From NCBI RefSeq assembly GCF_021010575.1, contig NZ_JAJNAG010000009.1, positions 29,483 through 93,482 of the forward strand: a DNA stretch of 64,000 bases, given 5' to 3'. Source of the stretch: Limnobaculum eriocheiris. Lineage in GTDB: Bacteria; Pseudomonadota; Gammaproteobacteria; Enterobacterales; Enterobacteriaceae. Every line of letters begins with the position of its first letter. Position 1 is the stretch's first letter. The notes under the pieces are model-generated. The model was not told the origin of the DNA. It did not search any database and worked only from the letters and a program-made list of their open reading frames with translations. Position numbers and translations under genes: made by a program. Below, piece by piece: positions 37,810 through 46,686 of this stretch.

Positions 37810-39033
37810 TTAAAATAGTGCTTTGCCGTAATCCATCGCCGACAGATTCAGGTGCTTCGCTACCGTTTGTCCGATATCCGCAAACGTATGCCGTAGCCCC
37901 AGCGGGCCGGGTTTCACTTTCGAGCCATATACCAATACCGGAATATGCTCCCGGGTATGATCGCTACCGCTCCAGCTAGGGTCACAGCCGTGATCGGCAG
38001 TCAGAATCAGCAAGTCATCTTCCCCTATTAGCGACAGCATTTCCGGCAGGCGGCGATCGAAATGTTCCAGCGCGGCGGCATAACCAGCAATATCACGGCG
38101 ATGGCCGTAAGAAGAGTCAAAATCAACAAAGTTGGTAAATACAATGGTGTTATCACCCGCCTGTTTGATTTCCCGCAGCGAGGCGTCAAACAGCTCATCG
38201 ATACCGGTGGCTTTAACCTTTTTGGTAATACCTTCATCCGCATAAATATCGGCAATCTTACCAATCGAGATCACCTGACCTTGTTTCTCGTCCACCAGTT
38301 TGTTCAGTACCGTAGGTGACGGTGGTTTTACCGCATAGTCGTGACGATTACCGGTACGTTTGAAGTTCTCCGGTTTATCGGCAACAAAAGGGCGGGCAAT
38401 AACCCGGCCAATGTTATAGCCACCTTGCGTCAATTCTTCACGCACCAATGCACACAACTGATAGAGGTTTTCCAGACCATAGGTCTCTTCATGACAGGCG
38501 ATTTGGAATACCGAATCTGCGGAAGTATAGAAAATCGGTTTGCCGGTTTTCATGTGCTCAACCCCCAGCTGCTCCAGAATGGCGGTGCCCGAGGCGTGGC
38601 AATTACCCAAATAGCCCGGCAGTTTCGCCCGCTCTACCAGCCTTTGTAATAGTTCAGGCGGGAAGCTATTGTTCACATCGCTGAAATAACCCCAGTCAAA
38701 CAAGACCGGCACACCGGCAATCTCCCAGTGGCCGGATGGGGTGTCTTTACCGGAAGAGAGCTCTTCCGCATAGCCATAGGCTCCAATGATTTCTGCCCGT
38801 GGATCCAGCCCTGGGGGAAACTCACCTGAAGCCTGCTCATTGGCCTTACCCAAGCCCAACTGATTCAGATTAGGTAACGCGAGCGGGCCGCTGCGCCCAA
38901 TATCTGCACGACCCTGCTGGCAGGCCTGAGCAATGTGCCCCAGTGTGTTTGCTCCCACATCACCAAATTTATCAGCATCTCGCGTAGCGCCAATACCAAA
39001 CGAATCGAGAACCATAATAAAAACACGTTTCAT
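37810..39033 (-). CDS. deoB: Phosphopentomutase DeoB
   Basis: The 407-residue protein matches E. coli DeoB in size and sequence. It interconverts (deoxy)ribose 1-phosphate and 5-phosphate, linking DeoD and the pyrimidine phosphorylase to DeoC. As an alkaline-phosphatase-superfamily enzyme with two Mn2+ ions it shows [20 protein letters not shown] (metal Asp), [14 protein letters not shown] (catalytic Thr), [10 protein letters not shown] and [16 protein letters not shown] (metal ligands). It sits between deoR and deoD, with 69 bases to the deoR stop codon. Confidence 0.96.
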   Translation of the reverse strand: MKRVFIMVLDSFGIGATRDADKFGDVGANTLGHIAQACQQGRADIGRSGPLALPNLNQLGLGKANEQASGEFPPGLDPRAEIIGAYGYAEELSSGKDTPSGHWEIAGVPVLFDWGYFSDVNNSFPPELLQRLVERAKLPGYLGNCHASGTAILEQLGVEHMKTGKPIFYTSADSVFQIACHEETYGLENLYQLCALVREELTQGGYNIGRVIARPFVADKPENFKRTGNRHDYAVKPPSPTVLNKLVDEKQGQVISIGKIADIYADEGITKKVKATGIDELFDASLREIKQAGDNTIVFTNFVDFDSSYGHRRDIAGYAAALEHFDRRLPEMLSLIGEDDLLILTADHGCDPSWSGSDHTREHIPVLVYGSKVKPGPLGLRHTFADIGQTVAKHLNLSAMDYGKALF

Positions 39034-39102
39034 GCTTATATCCTTCAGATAGTCGTCACTGGCGTTTTGGCAAAACCAGCCGTATGGCAGAGGAGCTTCC
39101 TG

Positions 39103-39867
39103 TTAGAACAGGAGTCGGGTTCCCTGCTGTTTAAAATAGTGCTGCCAGTCGCTGTCAGGCTGGCAATCGGTTACCACACAGGTAAAGGCATCCAGAGAAG
39201 CAAAACGCCCTACCCTCACCTGTTCAAACTTATTATGATCGGCAACCAGAATACTTTGCGACGCCACCGCCATTGCCTGCGTCTTTAAAGTAATTTCATC
39301 AAGAATAAAGGTGGTGACACCCTGGGTTAATGAAACACCGGCAGCAGAAATAAATGCTTTGTGGGGGCGTAGATAATGCAGTTCGTTATGACCACCAACG
39401 GTGGTAAAAATATGAGTACTGGTTTTAAATTCACCCCCGCACAAAATCACCTTACAATTCGGCTTTTCCTGTAGGGCCATAAACGTATTTAATGAATAAC
39501 AGATACCGGTAAAACAGCGCTCATCCGGAATACTTTCAATAATAAACGGCACGGTAGTGCCCGAATCAAAAAGTATGACTTCATCATCATTAATCAGTTG
39601 AGCAGCCAGTTGGCCTATATAGCGCTTTTCATCAATATTCTTAAATTGCTGTTCACAGAAGAAATATTGATTAACGCCATTCACCTTTGGATCGGTAACA
39701 ATATATCCACCCAGTAATATCAGCGATGAGGGTTCTGCATTCAGATCGCGGCGAATGGTCATTTCTGACACATTCAGCTGTTGAGCCGCATCACGTACAT
39801 AGACCTTATCGGTATCTTTTAAAATCTGGGTAAGTTTATATATTCGCTCCGTCCGACGACTGCTCAT
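39103..39867 (-). CDS. deoR: DeoR-family repressor of the deoxyribonucleoside regulon
   Basis: I start at the ATG at 39867 (MSSRRTERIYKLTQILKDTD), with CAGGAG just upstream. The 254-residue protein has an N-terminal helix-turn-helix (VRDAAQQLNVSEMTIRRDLN) and a sugar-isomerase-like effector domain (ILLGGYIV, FDSGTTVPFIIESIPDERCF, CYSLNTFMALQEKPNCKVIL, CGGEF). It aligns with E. coli DeoR (252 residues), which binds deoxyribose 5-phosphate. It is embedded between deoC and deoB. The divergent deoC/nupC gap holds palindromes it may bind. Confidence 0.93.
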   Translation of the reverse strand: MSSRRTERIYKLTQILKDTDKVYVRDAAQQLNVSEMTIRRDLNAEPSSLILLGGYIVTDPKVNGVNQYFFCEQQFKNIDEKRYIGQLAAQLINDDEVILFDSGTTVPFIIESIPDERCFTGICYSLNTFMALQEKPNCKVILCGGEFKTSTHIFTTVGGHNELHYLRPHKAFISAAGVSLTQGVTTFILDEITLKTQAMAVASQSILVADHNKFEQVRVGRFASLDAFTCVVTDCQPDSDWQHYFKQQGTRLLF

Positions 39868-39883
39868 TGGTACTCCTGTCAGG

Positions 39884-40561
39884 TTAGTAATCTTTCTTCT
39901 CGCCAGCCTGCCCCGACACAATACTTACGCCCGAGCTGGTACCGATTCGAGTGGCGCCAGCATTAATCATCAGGGTGGCGGTTTCTCGTGAACGTATACC
40001 ACCGGATGCTTTAACGCCCATCTTCTTCCCGACAGTGTTACGCATCAGTGACACATGTTCAACCGTTGCGCCACCGCTACTGAATCCGGTAGAGGTTTTA
40101 ACGAAATCCACCTGCAAATCGCGGCAAATTTGGCAAACCTTAACGATTTCTTCATCGCTAAGTAAGCAAGTTTCCAGAATCACTTTCAGCGTCGTGTTAC
40201 CACAGGCATATTTAACCGCCCTGATATCCGTCGTTACATCATCAATCCAACCATTTTTCAGCCAGCCCACATTGATGACCATATCGATCTCTTGTGCTCC
40301 AAGTTCTATTGCCGATTTAGCTTCAAATACTTTCACCGGCGTCAGGCAAGCACCTAACGGAAAACCAATAACACTACACACTTTTACCGAAGTTCCGGCT
40401 AATTGAGCGCTCACTAATGGCACATAACCCGAATTAACACAGACGGCAAAAAAGTGATATTCACGCGCTTCGCGACAAACCTGAATAATTTGTTCCGCCG
40501 TCGCATTCATTGCCAGCAATGTATGATCAATATATTGCTCATAACGTATTGATTGACTCAT
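39884..40561 (-). CDS. deoC: Deoxyribose-phosphate aldolase DeoC (short form)
   Basis: The ATG at 40561 ([20 protein letters not shown]) follows GGAAAAGG. The 225-residue enzyme cleaves deoxyribose 5-phosphate to glyceraldehyde 3-phosphate and acetaldehyde. The Schiff-base lysine is in [15 protein letters not shown] and the second active-site lysine in [10 protein letters not shown]. Length and sequence are those of the short DeoC found in Bacillus and many other bacteria, not the 259-residue E. coli enzyme. It starts the leftward unit deoC-deoR-deoB-deoD and is divergent from nupC. Confidence 0.95.
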   Translation of the reverse strand: MSQSIRYEQYIDHTLLAMNATAEQIIQVCREAREYHFFAVCVNSGYVPLVSAQLAGTSVKVCSVIGFPLGACLTPVKVFEAKSAIELGAQEIDMVINVGWLKNGWIDDVTTDIRAVKYACGNTTLKVILETCLLSDEEIVKVCQICRDLQVDFVKTSTGFSSGGATVEHVSLMRNTVGKKMGVKASGGIRSRETATLMINAGATRIGTSSGVSIVSGQAGEKKDY

Positions 40562-40615
40562 TGTTTTACCTTTTCCATTCAATCTGACAGGAGTATTTCG
40601 TCTGCATAACGAAAA

Positions 40616-40633
40616 ATGTTATTTAAATAACAT
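40616..40633. promoter_or_regulatory. 18-bp palindrome, candidate DeoR operator near deoC
   Basis: ATGTTATTTAAATAACAT is a perfect palindrome 55 bases upstream of the deoC start codon. Known E. coli DeoR sites also have TGTTA...TAACA arms, which makes the adjacent deoR product the natural candidate. Confidence 0.6.
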
Positions 40634-40696
40634 CACACAAAATCATTAAAATCAATAATATTGATATTTTCATATTGGGATTAATGTCACAGTAAA

Positions 40697-40719
40697 AACA
40701 TTAATGAATAATTAATGTT
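40697..40719. promoter_or_regulatory. Inverted repeat, candidate operator
   Basis: AACATTAAT-GAATA-ATTAATGTT has perfect 9-bp arms in the middle of the divergent gap. Its arms resemble the 40616 palindrome only at the AACAT/ATGTT ends. Confidence 0.55.
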
Positions 40720-40747
40720 ACTCCGCAAACAATAGACCATATTAATA

Positions 40748-40788
40748 CTGAGATCTCAATTTTCATTCGTGATGAAAATGTATCTCAG
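40748..40788 (+). promoter_or_regulatory. Long hairpin in the nupC leader
   Basis: CTGAGAT (40748-40754) pairs with ATCTCAG (40782-40788), and ATTTTCAT (40759-40766) with ATGAAAAT (40772-40779), around loop TCGTG. It lies 49 bases before the nupC GTG, so it could act in mRNA or as an operator. Confidence 0.55.
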
Positions 40789-40836
40789 TGTTTATTCTAT
40801 CTGTAGCATTGGCTATCGCGAATTACGGAGTATTCT

Positions 40837-42125
40837 GTGAAATATCTTATTGGAATAGCAGGTATTATTGTTATTTTAGCTCTGGCACTCTTAGCCAGTA
40901 ATAACCGAAAAAAGTCAGATATCCTTATATTTTTATTATGCTTGGCCTGCAATTATTATTGGCCTTTCTGCTGCTGAATACTACTGGTGGCAGTACACTG
41001 ATTGGGGGAATTGCCACTATTTTTGATAAATTATTAAAATATGCGGCAGAGGGTGCGAATTTCGTTTTTGGCGGCTTACTAAACGAAAATAAATTTTCGT
41101 TTTTTATCATGGTATTAATGCCTATCGTTTTTATTTCTGCACTTATCGGGATAATGCAATATATTCATCTACCGAGCCGGGTAATTATTATTCTTAGTAC
41201 TTTATTAAGAAAGATTGGTTTAATTAAGAGTAACCAGTCCGCTTCTTTTTTAAGTCAGTCATTTCTGACGATGATCATTAAAGGTATTGGTATTTTATTA
41301 AGTAAAGTGAACGGCATGGGCAAGCTGGAATCTTATAATGCCGTTGCTTCTGCCATTCTTGGCCAGTCTGAAGTTTTTATTTCCGTAAAAAAATCATTGG
41401 GTTTTCTTCCACAGCATCGCCTTTACACGCTCTGTACTTCGGCCATGTCGACCATTTCCATGTCCATCGTCGGTGCTTATATGACGCTGTTAAATCCGGT
41501 GTATGTGGTTACCGCTATTGTCTTAAACCTGTTTGGTGGATTTATTATTGCTTCCATGATTAACCCTTATCGGGTCGATCCTGAGGAAGATGTTTTGGAG
41601 GTGGTTGCAGAAGAGAAGCAGAGTTTCTTTGAAATGCTGGGAGAATATATCCTCGACGGTTTCAAAGTTGCCATTATTGTTGGCGCAATGCTGATTGGTT
41701 TTATCGCCATCATCGCCATGATTAACGCAATCTTCAGCTATTTGTTTGGTATCTCTTTCCAGGATTTCCTGGGGTATGTGTTCTCACCGTTAGCCTTTTT
41801 AGTGGGTATTCCATGGGATGAGGCGGTTAGCGCCGGTAGTCTGATGGGAACCAAGCTGGTGAGTAACGAGTTTGTGGCGATGGACCAACTGAAGCAGGGT
41901 TTAGACAACGGGACTTTGCTGTTCTCTGAACACAGCAAAGCTATTGTTTCTGTGTTTCTGGTCTCTTTTGCCAACTTCTCCTCTATTGGCATTATCAGCG
42001 GCGCAATTAAAGCGCTGAACCCGCAACAGGGGAATGTAGCATCACGCTTTGGTTTGAAACTGCTGTATGGTGCAACATTAGTTAGCTTCCTGAGCGCTGC
42101 CATCGTCGGGCTGGTTCACCACTAA
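40837..42125 (+). CDS. nupC: NupC-type concentrative nucleoside transporter, full length only with a -1 frameshift
   Basis: From a GTG at 40837 (after ACGGAG) the frame reads [20 protein letters not shown], then SNNRKK. Unshifted, it hits a stop at 40974. The remainder, from ...[20 protein letters not shown] to the end at 42125, is in the -1 frame. Joining them at A AAA AAG (40908-40914) gives [18 protein letters not shown], which lines up with E. coli NupC (SSDRKKIRIRY...). The joined product has about 429 residues. Core motifs follow: [52 protein letters not shown] and [10 protein letters not shown]. NupC imports nucleosides with protons. A start at 40938 alone would drop the first helix. 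Confidence 0.85.
40908..40914 (+). other. A AAA AAG slippery heptamer in nupC
   Basis: In the initial frame the codons are CGA AAA AAG, so the heptamer is in the exact phase of the dnaX -1 frameshift site. A -1 slip continues GTC AGA TAT CCT, which is the frame of the rest of NupC. A lost A in a run of seven gives the same picture. Confidence 0.75.
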
Positions 42126-42146
42126 TAACGACATTTGAACAATTTG

Positions 42147-42167
42147 AACCGGCGCCATTCGCCGGTT
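42147..42167 (+). other. Intercistronic hairpin between nupC and the pyrimidine phosphorylase gene
   Basis: AACCGGCG (42147-42154) pairs with CGCCGGTT (42160-42167). No T-run follows and the next gene begins 24 bases later, so it is more likely an mRNA-stability element than a terminator. Confidence 0.6.
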
Positions 42168-42190
42168 TACTCAATAAGAAGGTAAATACT

Positions 42191-43492
42191 ATGAGAATCG
42201 TTGATCTGATCGCCAAAAAGCGCGACGGCAAAGAACTTTCCGCCCAAGAAATTGAATTCTTCATCAAAGGTTATACCGAAGGTTCTATTCCTGACTATCA
42301 GGCCAGCGCAATGATGATGGCAATCTACTTTCAGGATATGAGCGATCGCGAATGTGCAGACCTGACCATGGCGATGGTGAACTCTGGTGACACCATTGAT
42401 TTATCGGCTATTGACGGTATTAAAGTGGATAAACATTCAACCGGTGGCGTTGGCGATACCACCACGCTGGTACTGGCTCCGTTAGTTGCAGCCCTTGATA
42501 TTCCGGTAGCGAAGATGTCTGGCCGCGGCCTGGGGCATACCGGCGGTACTCTGGATAAGCTGGAGTCAGTGAAAGGTTTTCATATTGAAATCAATAAAGA
42601 TGAATTTATCGATTTGGTTAATCGCCATAAAGTGGCGGTTATTGGTCAGTCGGGTAATTTAACGCCGGCAGACAAAAAGATGTATGCCCTGCGGGACGTT
42701 ACCGGCACCGTCAACTCGATTCCACTTATCGCCAGCTCGATTATGAGCAAAAAGATTGCCGCAGGTTCCGATGCCATTGTACTGGATGTGAAAACCGGCG
42801 CTGGCGCATTTATGAAAACCGATGAAGATGCCATTGCGTTAGCCAAATCGATGGTGCGCATTGGTAACAATGTGGGTCGGCATACTATGGCGGTAATTTC
42901 CGATATGTCGCAGCCGCTTGGTTTTGCCATCGGTAATGCGCTGGAAGTTCAGGAGGCCATTGATACGCTAAAGGGCAAAGGCCCGGCGGATCTGACGGAG
43001 CTAACGCTGGTATTAGGCAGCCAAATGGTGGTGTTAGCCAAAAAAGCCAAAACCCTGGAGGAAGCCCGCCAGATGCTGCTTGAAGTGATTAACAATGGTA
43101 AAGCACTGGAGAAATTCAGAGAGTTTTTAGCCAATCAGGGGGGTGATGCCTCGGTTGTTGACCATCCGGAAAGATTACCTCAGGCGAAATTCAAAATTGA
43201 AGTACCTGCGAAAACCTCTGGCGTAGTAGCAAATATTATCGCCGATGAAATTGGCGTTGCCGCTATGCTGTTAGGTGCAGGCCGGGCCACGAAAGAAGAC
43301 GATATTGATTTAGCCGTTGGGCTGATGCTGCATAAGAAAGTGGGTGATAGCGTTAAGGCCGGTGATTCACTGGTAACCATTTATGCTAACCGACAAGAGG
43401 TTTCCGGCGTGATGGATAAGATCTATAACAGTATCGCGATTGCCGAACACGGGCAGGCTCCAAAGCTGATTCATACGGTCATTACTCAGTAA
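42191..43492 (+). CDS. deoA: Pyrimidine-nucleoside/thymidine phosphorylase
   Basis: The 433-residue enzyme starts [20 protein letters not shown] and is preceded by AAGAAGGTAAAT. It phosphorolyses thymidine, deoxyuridine and possibly uridine to the base and (deoxy)ribose 1-phosphate. Family motifs are [20 protein letters not shown] (phosphate binding), [19 protein letters not shown] and [11 protein letters not shown]. Size and sequence resemble the Bacillus pyrimidine-nucleoside phosphorylase (Pdp, 433 residues) more than E. coli DeoA (440), so broad specificity is possible. It lies between nupC and cdd. Confidence 0.93.
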   Translation: MRIVDLIAKKRDGKELSAQEIEFFIKGYTEGSIPDYQASAMMMAIYFQDMSDRECADLTMAMVNSGDTIDLSAIDGIKVDKHSTGGVGDTTTLVLAPLVAALDIPVAKMSGRGLGHTGGTLDKLESVKGFHIEINKDEFIDLVNRHKVAVIGQSGNLTPADKKMYALRDVTGTVNSIPLIASSIMSKKIAAGSDAIVLDVKTGAGAFMKTDEDAIALAKSMVRIGNNVGRHTMAVISDMSQPLGFAIGNALEVQEAIDTLKGKGPADLTELTLVLGSQMVVLAKKAKTLEEARQMLLEVINNGKALEKFREFLANQGGDASVVDHPERLPQAKFKIEVPAKTSGVVANIIADEIGVAAMLLGAGRATKEDDIDLAVGLMLHKKVGDSVKAGDSLVTIYANRQEVSGVMDKIYNSIAIAEHGQAPKLIHTVITQ

Positions 43493-43534
43493 TCCACCGG
43501 GTTATCTACCATCTTTTATCACAAGGAAATGACT

Positions 43535-43930
43535 ATGACTGATAATGAACTGATTGAACTGGCTAAAAAAGCCCACCAGTCCTCCTACAGCCCCTACTCT
43601 AACTTTGCCGTTGGGGCGGCGCTGCTTGCGGATAACAATCAGGTATTTCTCGGCTGTAACGTTGAGAATGCCTCCTATGGTTTAACCAACTGCGCAGAAA
43701 GAACGGCCATATTCAAAGCGGTATCAGAAGGCCAGCGTCAGTTTAAAAAGCTGGTCATCATCGGCGATACCGAAGGCCCAATCTCCCCTTGTGGCGCCTG
43801 CCGTCAGGTGATTAACGAATTTTGCGCCCAAGATATGCCGGTTTTGATGGTCAATATGAAGGGTGAAGTAAAGCATACGTCGATAGCCGAGCTACTACCT
43901 TACTCGTTTGGGCCAGAAGACCTAAGTTAA
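43535..43930 (+). CDS. cdd: Cytidine deaminase, small tetrameric type
   Basis: Two ATGs compete. 43529 is only two bases from AAGG, while 43535 has proper spacing, so I prefer 43535 ([20 protein letters not shown]; 131 residues). It deaminates cytidine and deoxycytidine to uridine forms, feeding the preceding phosphorylase. Zinc motifs are NCAERTA (Cys and the catalytic Glu) and PCGACRQ (two Cys ligands). This is the short Bacillus-type homotetramer, not the 294-residue E. coli dimer. The 7-bp tandem array begins 11 bases after its stop codon. Confidence 0.93.
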   Translation: MTDNELIELAKKAHQSSYSPYSNFAVGAALLADNNQVFLGCNVENASYGLTNCAERTAIFKAVSEGQRQFKKLVIIGDTEGPISPCGACRQVINEFCAQDMPVLMVNMKGEVKHTSIAELLPYSFGPEDLS

Positions 43931-43940
43931 CGCAGTGCCC

Positions 43941-44055
43941 TTGGCAGTTGGCAGTTGGCAGTTGGCAGTTGGCAGTTGGCAGTTGGCAGTTGGCAGTTGG
44001 CAGTTGGCAGTTGGCAGTTGGCAGTTGGCAGTTGGCAGTTGGCAGTTGGCAGTTG
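43941..44055. repeat. Tandem array: 16 perfect copies of the 7-mer TTGGCAG
   Basis: Sixteen uninterrupted units fill 43941-44052, with a partial TTG after. No unit carries a substitution. Arrays like this change copy number by slippage. It lies between cdd and repeat copy 3. Frames through it (QLPTANC repeats on the minus strand) are not genes. Confidence 0.95.
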
Positions 44056-44332
44056 ACCTTATCTTTTTGCCCTTCTATAGAGCACTGGAATTCAGCCGAC
44101 AACTGAGAGAGGGTAGCACGCCAAACAAGGATGTTTGGCGAGGCGCTGCTTCGCCGGGAGCGAATCAGCGCCGGTGCGTAAGCCCGAACGAAGGCGGAGG
44201 GAAGTCGCCATCAGGCGACCTGGATTCGGGTGCGAAGGCGCGGGGGTGCAGGGGGCGTTCGCCTTTTAACGCCCCTTGCTCGGCCACTCGCACAATAGCT
44301 AATACAGACTCTGCACGATTAGTGGACGAAAC
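44054..44332 (+). repeat. Dispersed structured GC-rich repeat, copy 3 (cdd 3' side)
   Basis: It is homologous to copies at 3361 and 19262. H1 is GCCAAAC (44120-44126) with GTTTGGC (44133-44139), loop AAGGAT. H2 is GGCGCTG (44142-44148) with CAGCGCC (44166-44172), holding TTCGC/GCGAA. H3 is GTCGCC (44204-44209) with GGCGAC (44214-44219). H4 is a 12-bp stem 44248-44259 with 44268-44279. The end is GGACGAAAC. It abuts the 7-mer array and ends about 55 bases before the sodA Fur box. Confidence 0.8.
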
Positions 44333-44386
44333 TAACTCAAAGCTAAAAAATCACCTATCACACCAATAGAAAATACCCACACAAAC

Positions 44387-44405
44387 GATAATGATTATCA
44401 ATTCA
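44387..44405. promoter_or_regulatory. Fur box upstream of sodA
   Basis: GATAATGATTATCAATTCA matches most positions of the 19-bp Fur consensus (GATAATGATAATCATTATC). sodA is Fur-repressed in E. coli. A TATACT -10-like hexamer lies just downstream near 44416. Confidence 0.8.
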
Positions 44406-44490
44406 TATTCAGTGCTATACTGATAACCCACCATGAAACTGAAATGAGCTGTCTTATACACAGCGTAAATATCCTTTGAGGAGTGATACG

Positions 44491-45114
44491 ATGAGTTATA
44501 CCCTTCCTACCCTGCCCTATGCTTACGATGCTCTGGAACCTCACTTTGATAAACAAACCATGGAAATCCACCACAGTAAACATCATCAGGCTTATGTCAA
44601 TAATGCTAATGCTGCGCTGGAAACGCTGTCTGACGATCTGAAAAAACTCTCTGCTGAAGAACTGATTGCTCAGTTAGATAAAGTACCTGCGGAGAAGCGT
44701 ACCGTATTAAGAAACAACGCCGGTGGTCATGCAAATCACAGCCTGTTCTGGAAAGGTTTGAAAAAAGGCACTACCCTGCAAGGCGATCTGAAAGCGGCGA
44801 TTGAACGTGATTTTGGTAGCGTTGAAAGCTTTAAAGAGAAGTTTGAACAAGCTGCTGCTACCCGTTTTGGTTCCGGCTGGGCCTGGCTGGTATTAAAAGA
44901 TGGCAAACTGGCGGTAGTTTCTACTGCTAATCAGGACAGCCCTCTGATGGGCGAAAGCGTATCTGGCGCATCAGGCTTCCCGATTGTGGGCCTGGACGTT
45001 TGGGAACATGCTTACTATCTGAAATTCCAGAACCGTCGTCCTGATTATATTAAAGAATTCTGGAACGTAGTGAACTGGGATGAAGCGGCCAAACGTTTTG
45101 CTGAAGCAAAGTAA
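44491..45114 (+). CDS. sodA: Manganese superoxide dismutase SodA
   Basis: The ATG at 44491 follows TTTGAGGAG. Five codons upstream in the same frame are not conserved. The 207-residue protein begins [20 protein letters not shown] and matches E. coli SodA. It converts superoxide to O2 and H2O2. Metal ligands are seen in [12 protein letters not shown] (His27), [10 protein letters not shown] (His) and [13 protein letters not shown] (Asp and His). Sequence is of the Mn type rather than SodB. The Fur box fits iron-dependent repression. It forms a single-gene unit ended by the hairpin at 45147. Confidence 0.97.
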   Translation: MSYTLPTLPYAYDALEPHFDKQTMEIHHSKHHQAYVNNANAALETLSDDLKKLSAEELIAQLDKVPAEKRTVLRNNAGGHANHSLFWKGLKKGTTLQGDLKAAIERDFGSVESFKEKFEQAAATRFGSGWAWLVLKDGKLAVVSTANQDSPLMGESVSGASGFPIVGLDVWEHAYYLKFQNRRPDYIKEFWNVVNWDEAAKRFAEAK

Positions 45115-45418
45115 TAATATAACCCTTTAGATTTCATATAAATAATGGCGGCAATAGTGAACAACTTACTATTGCCGCCTGAATAAACATCCGGTTATCT
45201 GCCTCTCGATTAGATTTTCTTTCCTGCGTCCTGAAAAGATAAATATTCTTTTAACAAAAGCTGAATTTTCTATGGTGAAAAATGATTTCTCCAATGACGC
45301 TTTCCCTTCTCAGGCTATCATCTTCATAAGCCGATAGTTTATCCATGTGATAAAAGTGGTCATTTGTAGTAGAATAGCGCCCTGATTTTATTCACATTCT
45401 ATTTTTAGGGAAATTGAC
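45115..45418. other. sodA-yjdM gap
   Basis: It contains a terminator-like hairpin, GGCGGCAATAGT (45147-45158) with ACTATTGCCGCC (45168-45179), and the yjdM promoter. AGGGAAATT lies just before the yjdM ATG. No other feature is seen. Confidence 0.6.
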
Positions 45419-45757
45419 ATGCATTCTATTCCAACCTGCCCGGTCTGTTCATCAGAAAATACCTATCCGGACGGAGACATGTTCATCTGCCCTGATTGCG
45501 CTCACGAGTGGAACCCTTCAGAGCCAGAGTCAGCAGATGGTGATGCGAGAGTGGTGAAAGACAGTAATGGTAACGTATTAGCCGACGGCGATTGCGTAAC
45601 CCTGATTAAGGACCTGAAATTAAAGGGTTCTTCAACCGTACTGAAAGTAGGTAGCAAATCCAAACCTATTCGTCTGGTTGACGGTGACCATGAAATCGAC
45701 TGCAAAATCGACAACACCAGCGTTATGCTGAAAGCCTGCTTCGTTAAGAAAGTCTGA
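45419..45757 (+). CDS. yjdM: YjdM (PhnA-type) zinc-ribbon protein
   Basis: The 112-residue protein opens [20 protein letters not shown] and matches E. coli YjdM, formerly PhnA. CPVC and CPDC form an N-terminal zinc ribbon (residues 7-30), and the SH3-like C-terminal domain reads [20 protein letters not shown] and VKKV at the end. The old link to phosphonates is not supported, and its function is unknown. It is a single gene with its own strong terminator. Confidence 0.93.
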   Translation: MHSIPTCPVCSSENTYPDGDMFICPDCAHEWNPSEPESADGDARVVKDSNGNVLADGDCVTLIKDLKLKGSSTVLKVGSKSKPIRLVDGDHEIDCKIDNTSVMLKACFVKKV

Positions 45758-45769
45758 TTAAGCAGCAAT

Positions 45770-45807
45770 AAAGCCACCGCTTTGTCTGAAAGCCGTGGCT
45801 TTTTTTC
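45770..45807 (+). terminator. Rho-independent terminator after yjdM
   Basis: AAAGCCAC (45770-45777) and GTGGCTTT (45795-45802) enclose an inner GCTTT/AAAGC helix, and seven T residues end the structure. Confidence 0.85.
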
Positions 45808-45917
45808 GCTCCTCCACACCCGCCAAAAAAGCACTGTCCCTATATCAAAAACTGGATATGACCAATAACAGTCAGTATGCTGAAATAAAATAGTTACTCA
45901 GTAAAACGGCGGTTACC

Positions 45918-46598
45918 ATGCACTCTCCCCTTGTCTATATTGGCAAAATTAAACCCTATTATGACCACTCACCCAGCGCCATCGATAAACGCGCGGTTGA
46001 CGGTGAACTGATACTCACACCGCTGGGTTTTGAAGGGGATCAGCAGGCAGACCATCGCCATCACGGCGGTGCCGATCGCGCGTTATGTCACTATCCACGA
46101 GAACATTACGACTACTGGAAGATGCGCTTTCCTGAACAGGCCGATCAATTTGTTGCACCGCTGTTTGGAGAAAACCTCTCCACCCTGACACTGACGGAAG
46201 AAACGGTTTTTATTGGTGATATCTTCCGCTGGGGGCAAACGCTTATTCAGGTAACCCAGCCCCGTTCTCCCTGTTATAAGCTAAATTACCATTGTCATAT
46301 TAGTGATTTCGCCCGCATTATGCAGAGCAGCGGTCGCTGTGGCTGGCTCTATCGGGTGGTTTCTGCCGGTAAGGTTAACCCTGATCAACCGTTAGAATTA
46401 GTAAGCCGCAATAGTGATGTTTCCGTCGCTGAAGCCATTTCTATTGCTTTTAATTCACCCTTTGATGAAGAGCAGTATCATCGTTTACTTTCAGCCAGCG
46501 CGCTGTCCGCCAGCTGGAGCAAGAATATGCAGATGAGAATACTGACCAAACATATCGAAGATATGGAACGTCGACTGGTGGGTATAACTGTTGATTGA
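45918..46598 (+). CDS. yiiM: YiiM, MOSC-domain molybdoenzyme for N-hydroxylated base detoxification
   Basis: The 226-residue protein opens MHSPLVYIGKIKPYYDHSPS and aligns with E. coli YiiM (224 residues) throughout. In E. coli it carries molybdenum cofactor and gives resistance to 6-N-hydroxylaminopurine. The MOSC core includes DGELILTPLGFEGDQQAD, HHGGADRALCHYPREHY and FGENLSTLTL. The conserved cysteine is in QVTQPRSPCYKLNYH. It depends on cofactor made with mobA, which lies in this window. It stands alone between yjdM and the dgo genes. Confidence 0.94.
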   Translation: MHSPLVYIGKIKPYYDHSPSAIDKRAVDGELILTPLGFEGDQQADHRHHGGADRALCHYPREHYDYWKMRFPEQADQFVAPLFGENLSTLTLTEETVFIGDIFRWGQTLIQVTQPRSPCYKLNYHCHISDFARIMQSSGRCGWLYRVVSAGKVNPDQPLELVSRNSDVSVAEAISIAFNSPFDEEQYHRLLSASALSASWSKNMQMRILTKHIEDMERRLVGITVD

Positions 46599-46686
46599 TT
46601 AATTAATCAATACATAATCCATGTTACGATAAAGTATATAGCCATACTGCTAATGCTTTTGGCAGTTCCCTATCTCTTTATAACTG

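Larger units (their letters stand above)
40562..40836. promoter_or_regulatory. Divergent deoC/nupC control region
   Basis: The 275-base gap between two transcription units for nucleoside use is AT-rich and contains three inverted repeats (listed separately). Candidate regulators are the local DeoR and CRP. A TGTCACA half-site near 40684 is compatible with CRP but not decisive. Confidence 0.6.

Noticed and set aside
40938-42125. nupC as a normal gene starting at ATG 40938
   Set aside because: It would lack the first conserved helix, and there is no ribosome-binding site. The upstream GTG frame with RKK matches the NupC N-terminus, so a frameshift is the better reading.
43851-44102. Minus-strand frame with QLPTANC repeats, and a plus-strand counterpart
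   Set aside because: It is only a translation of the TTGGCAG tandem array. There is no start context.
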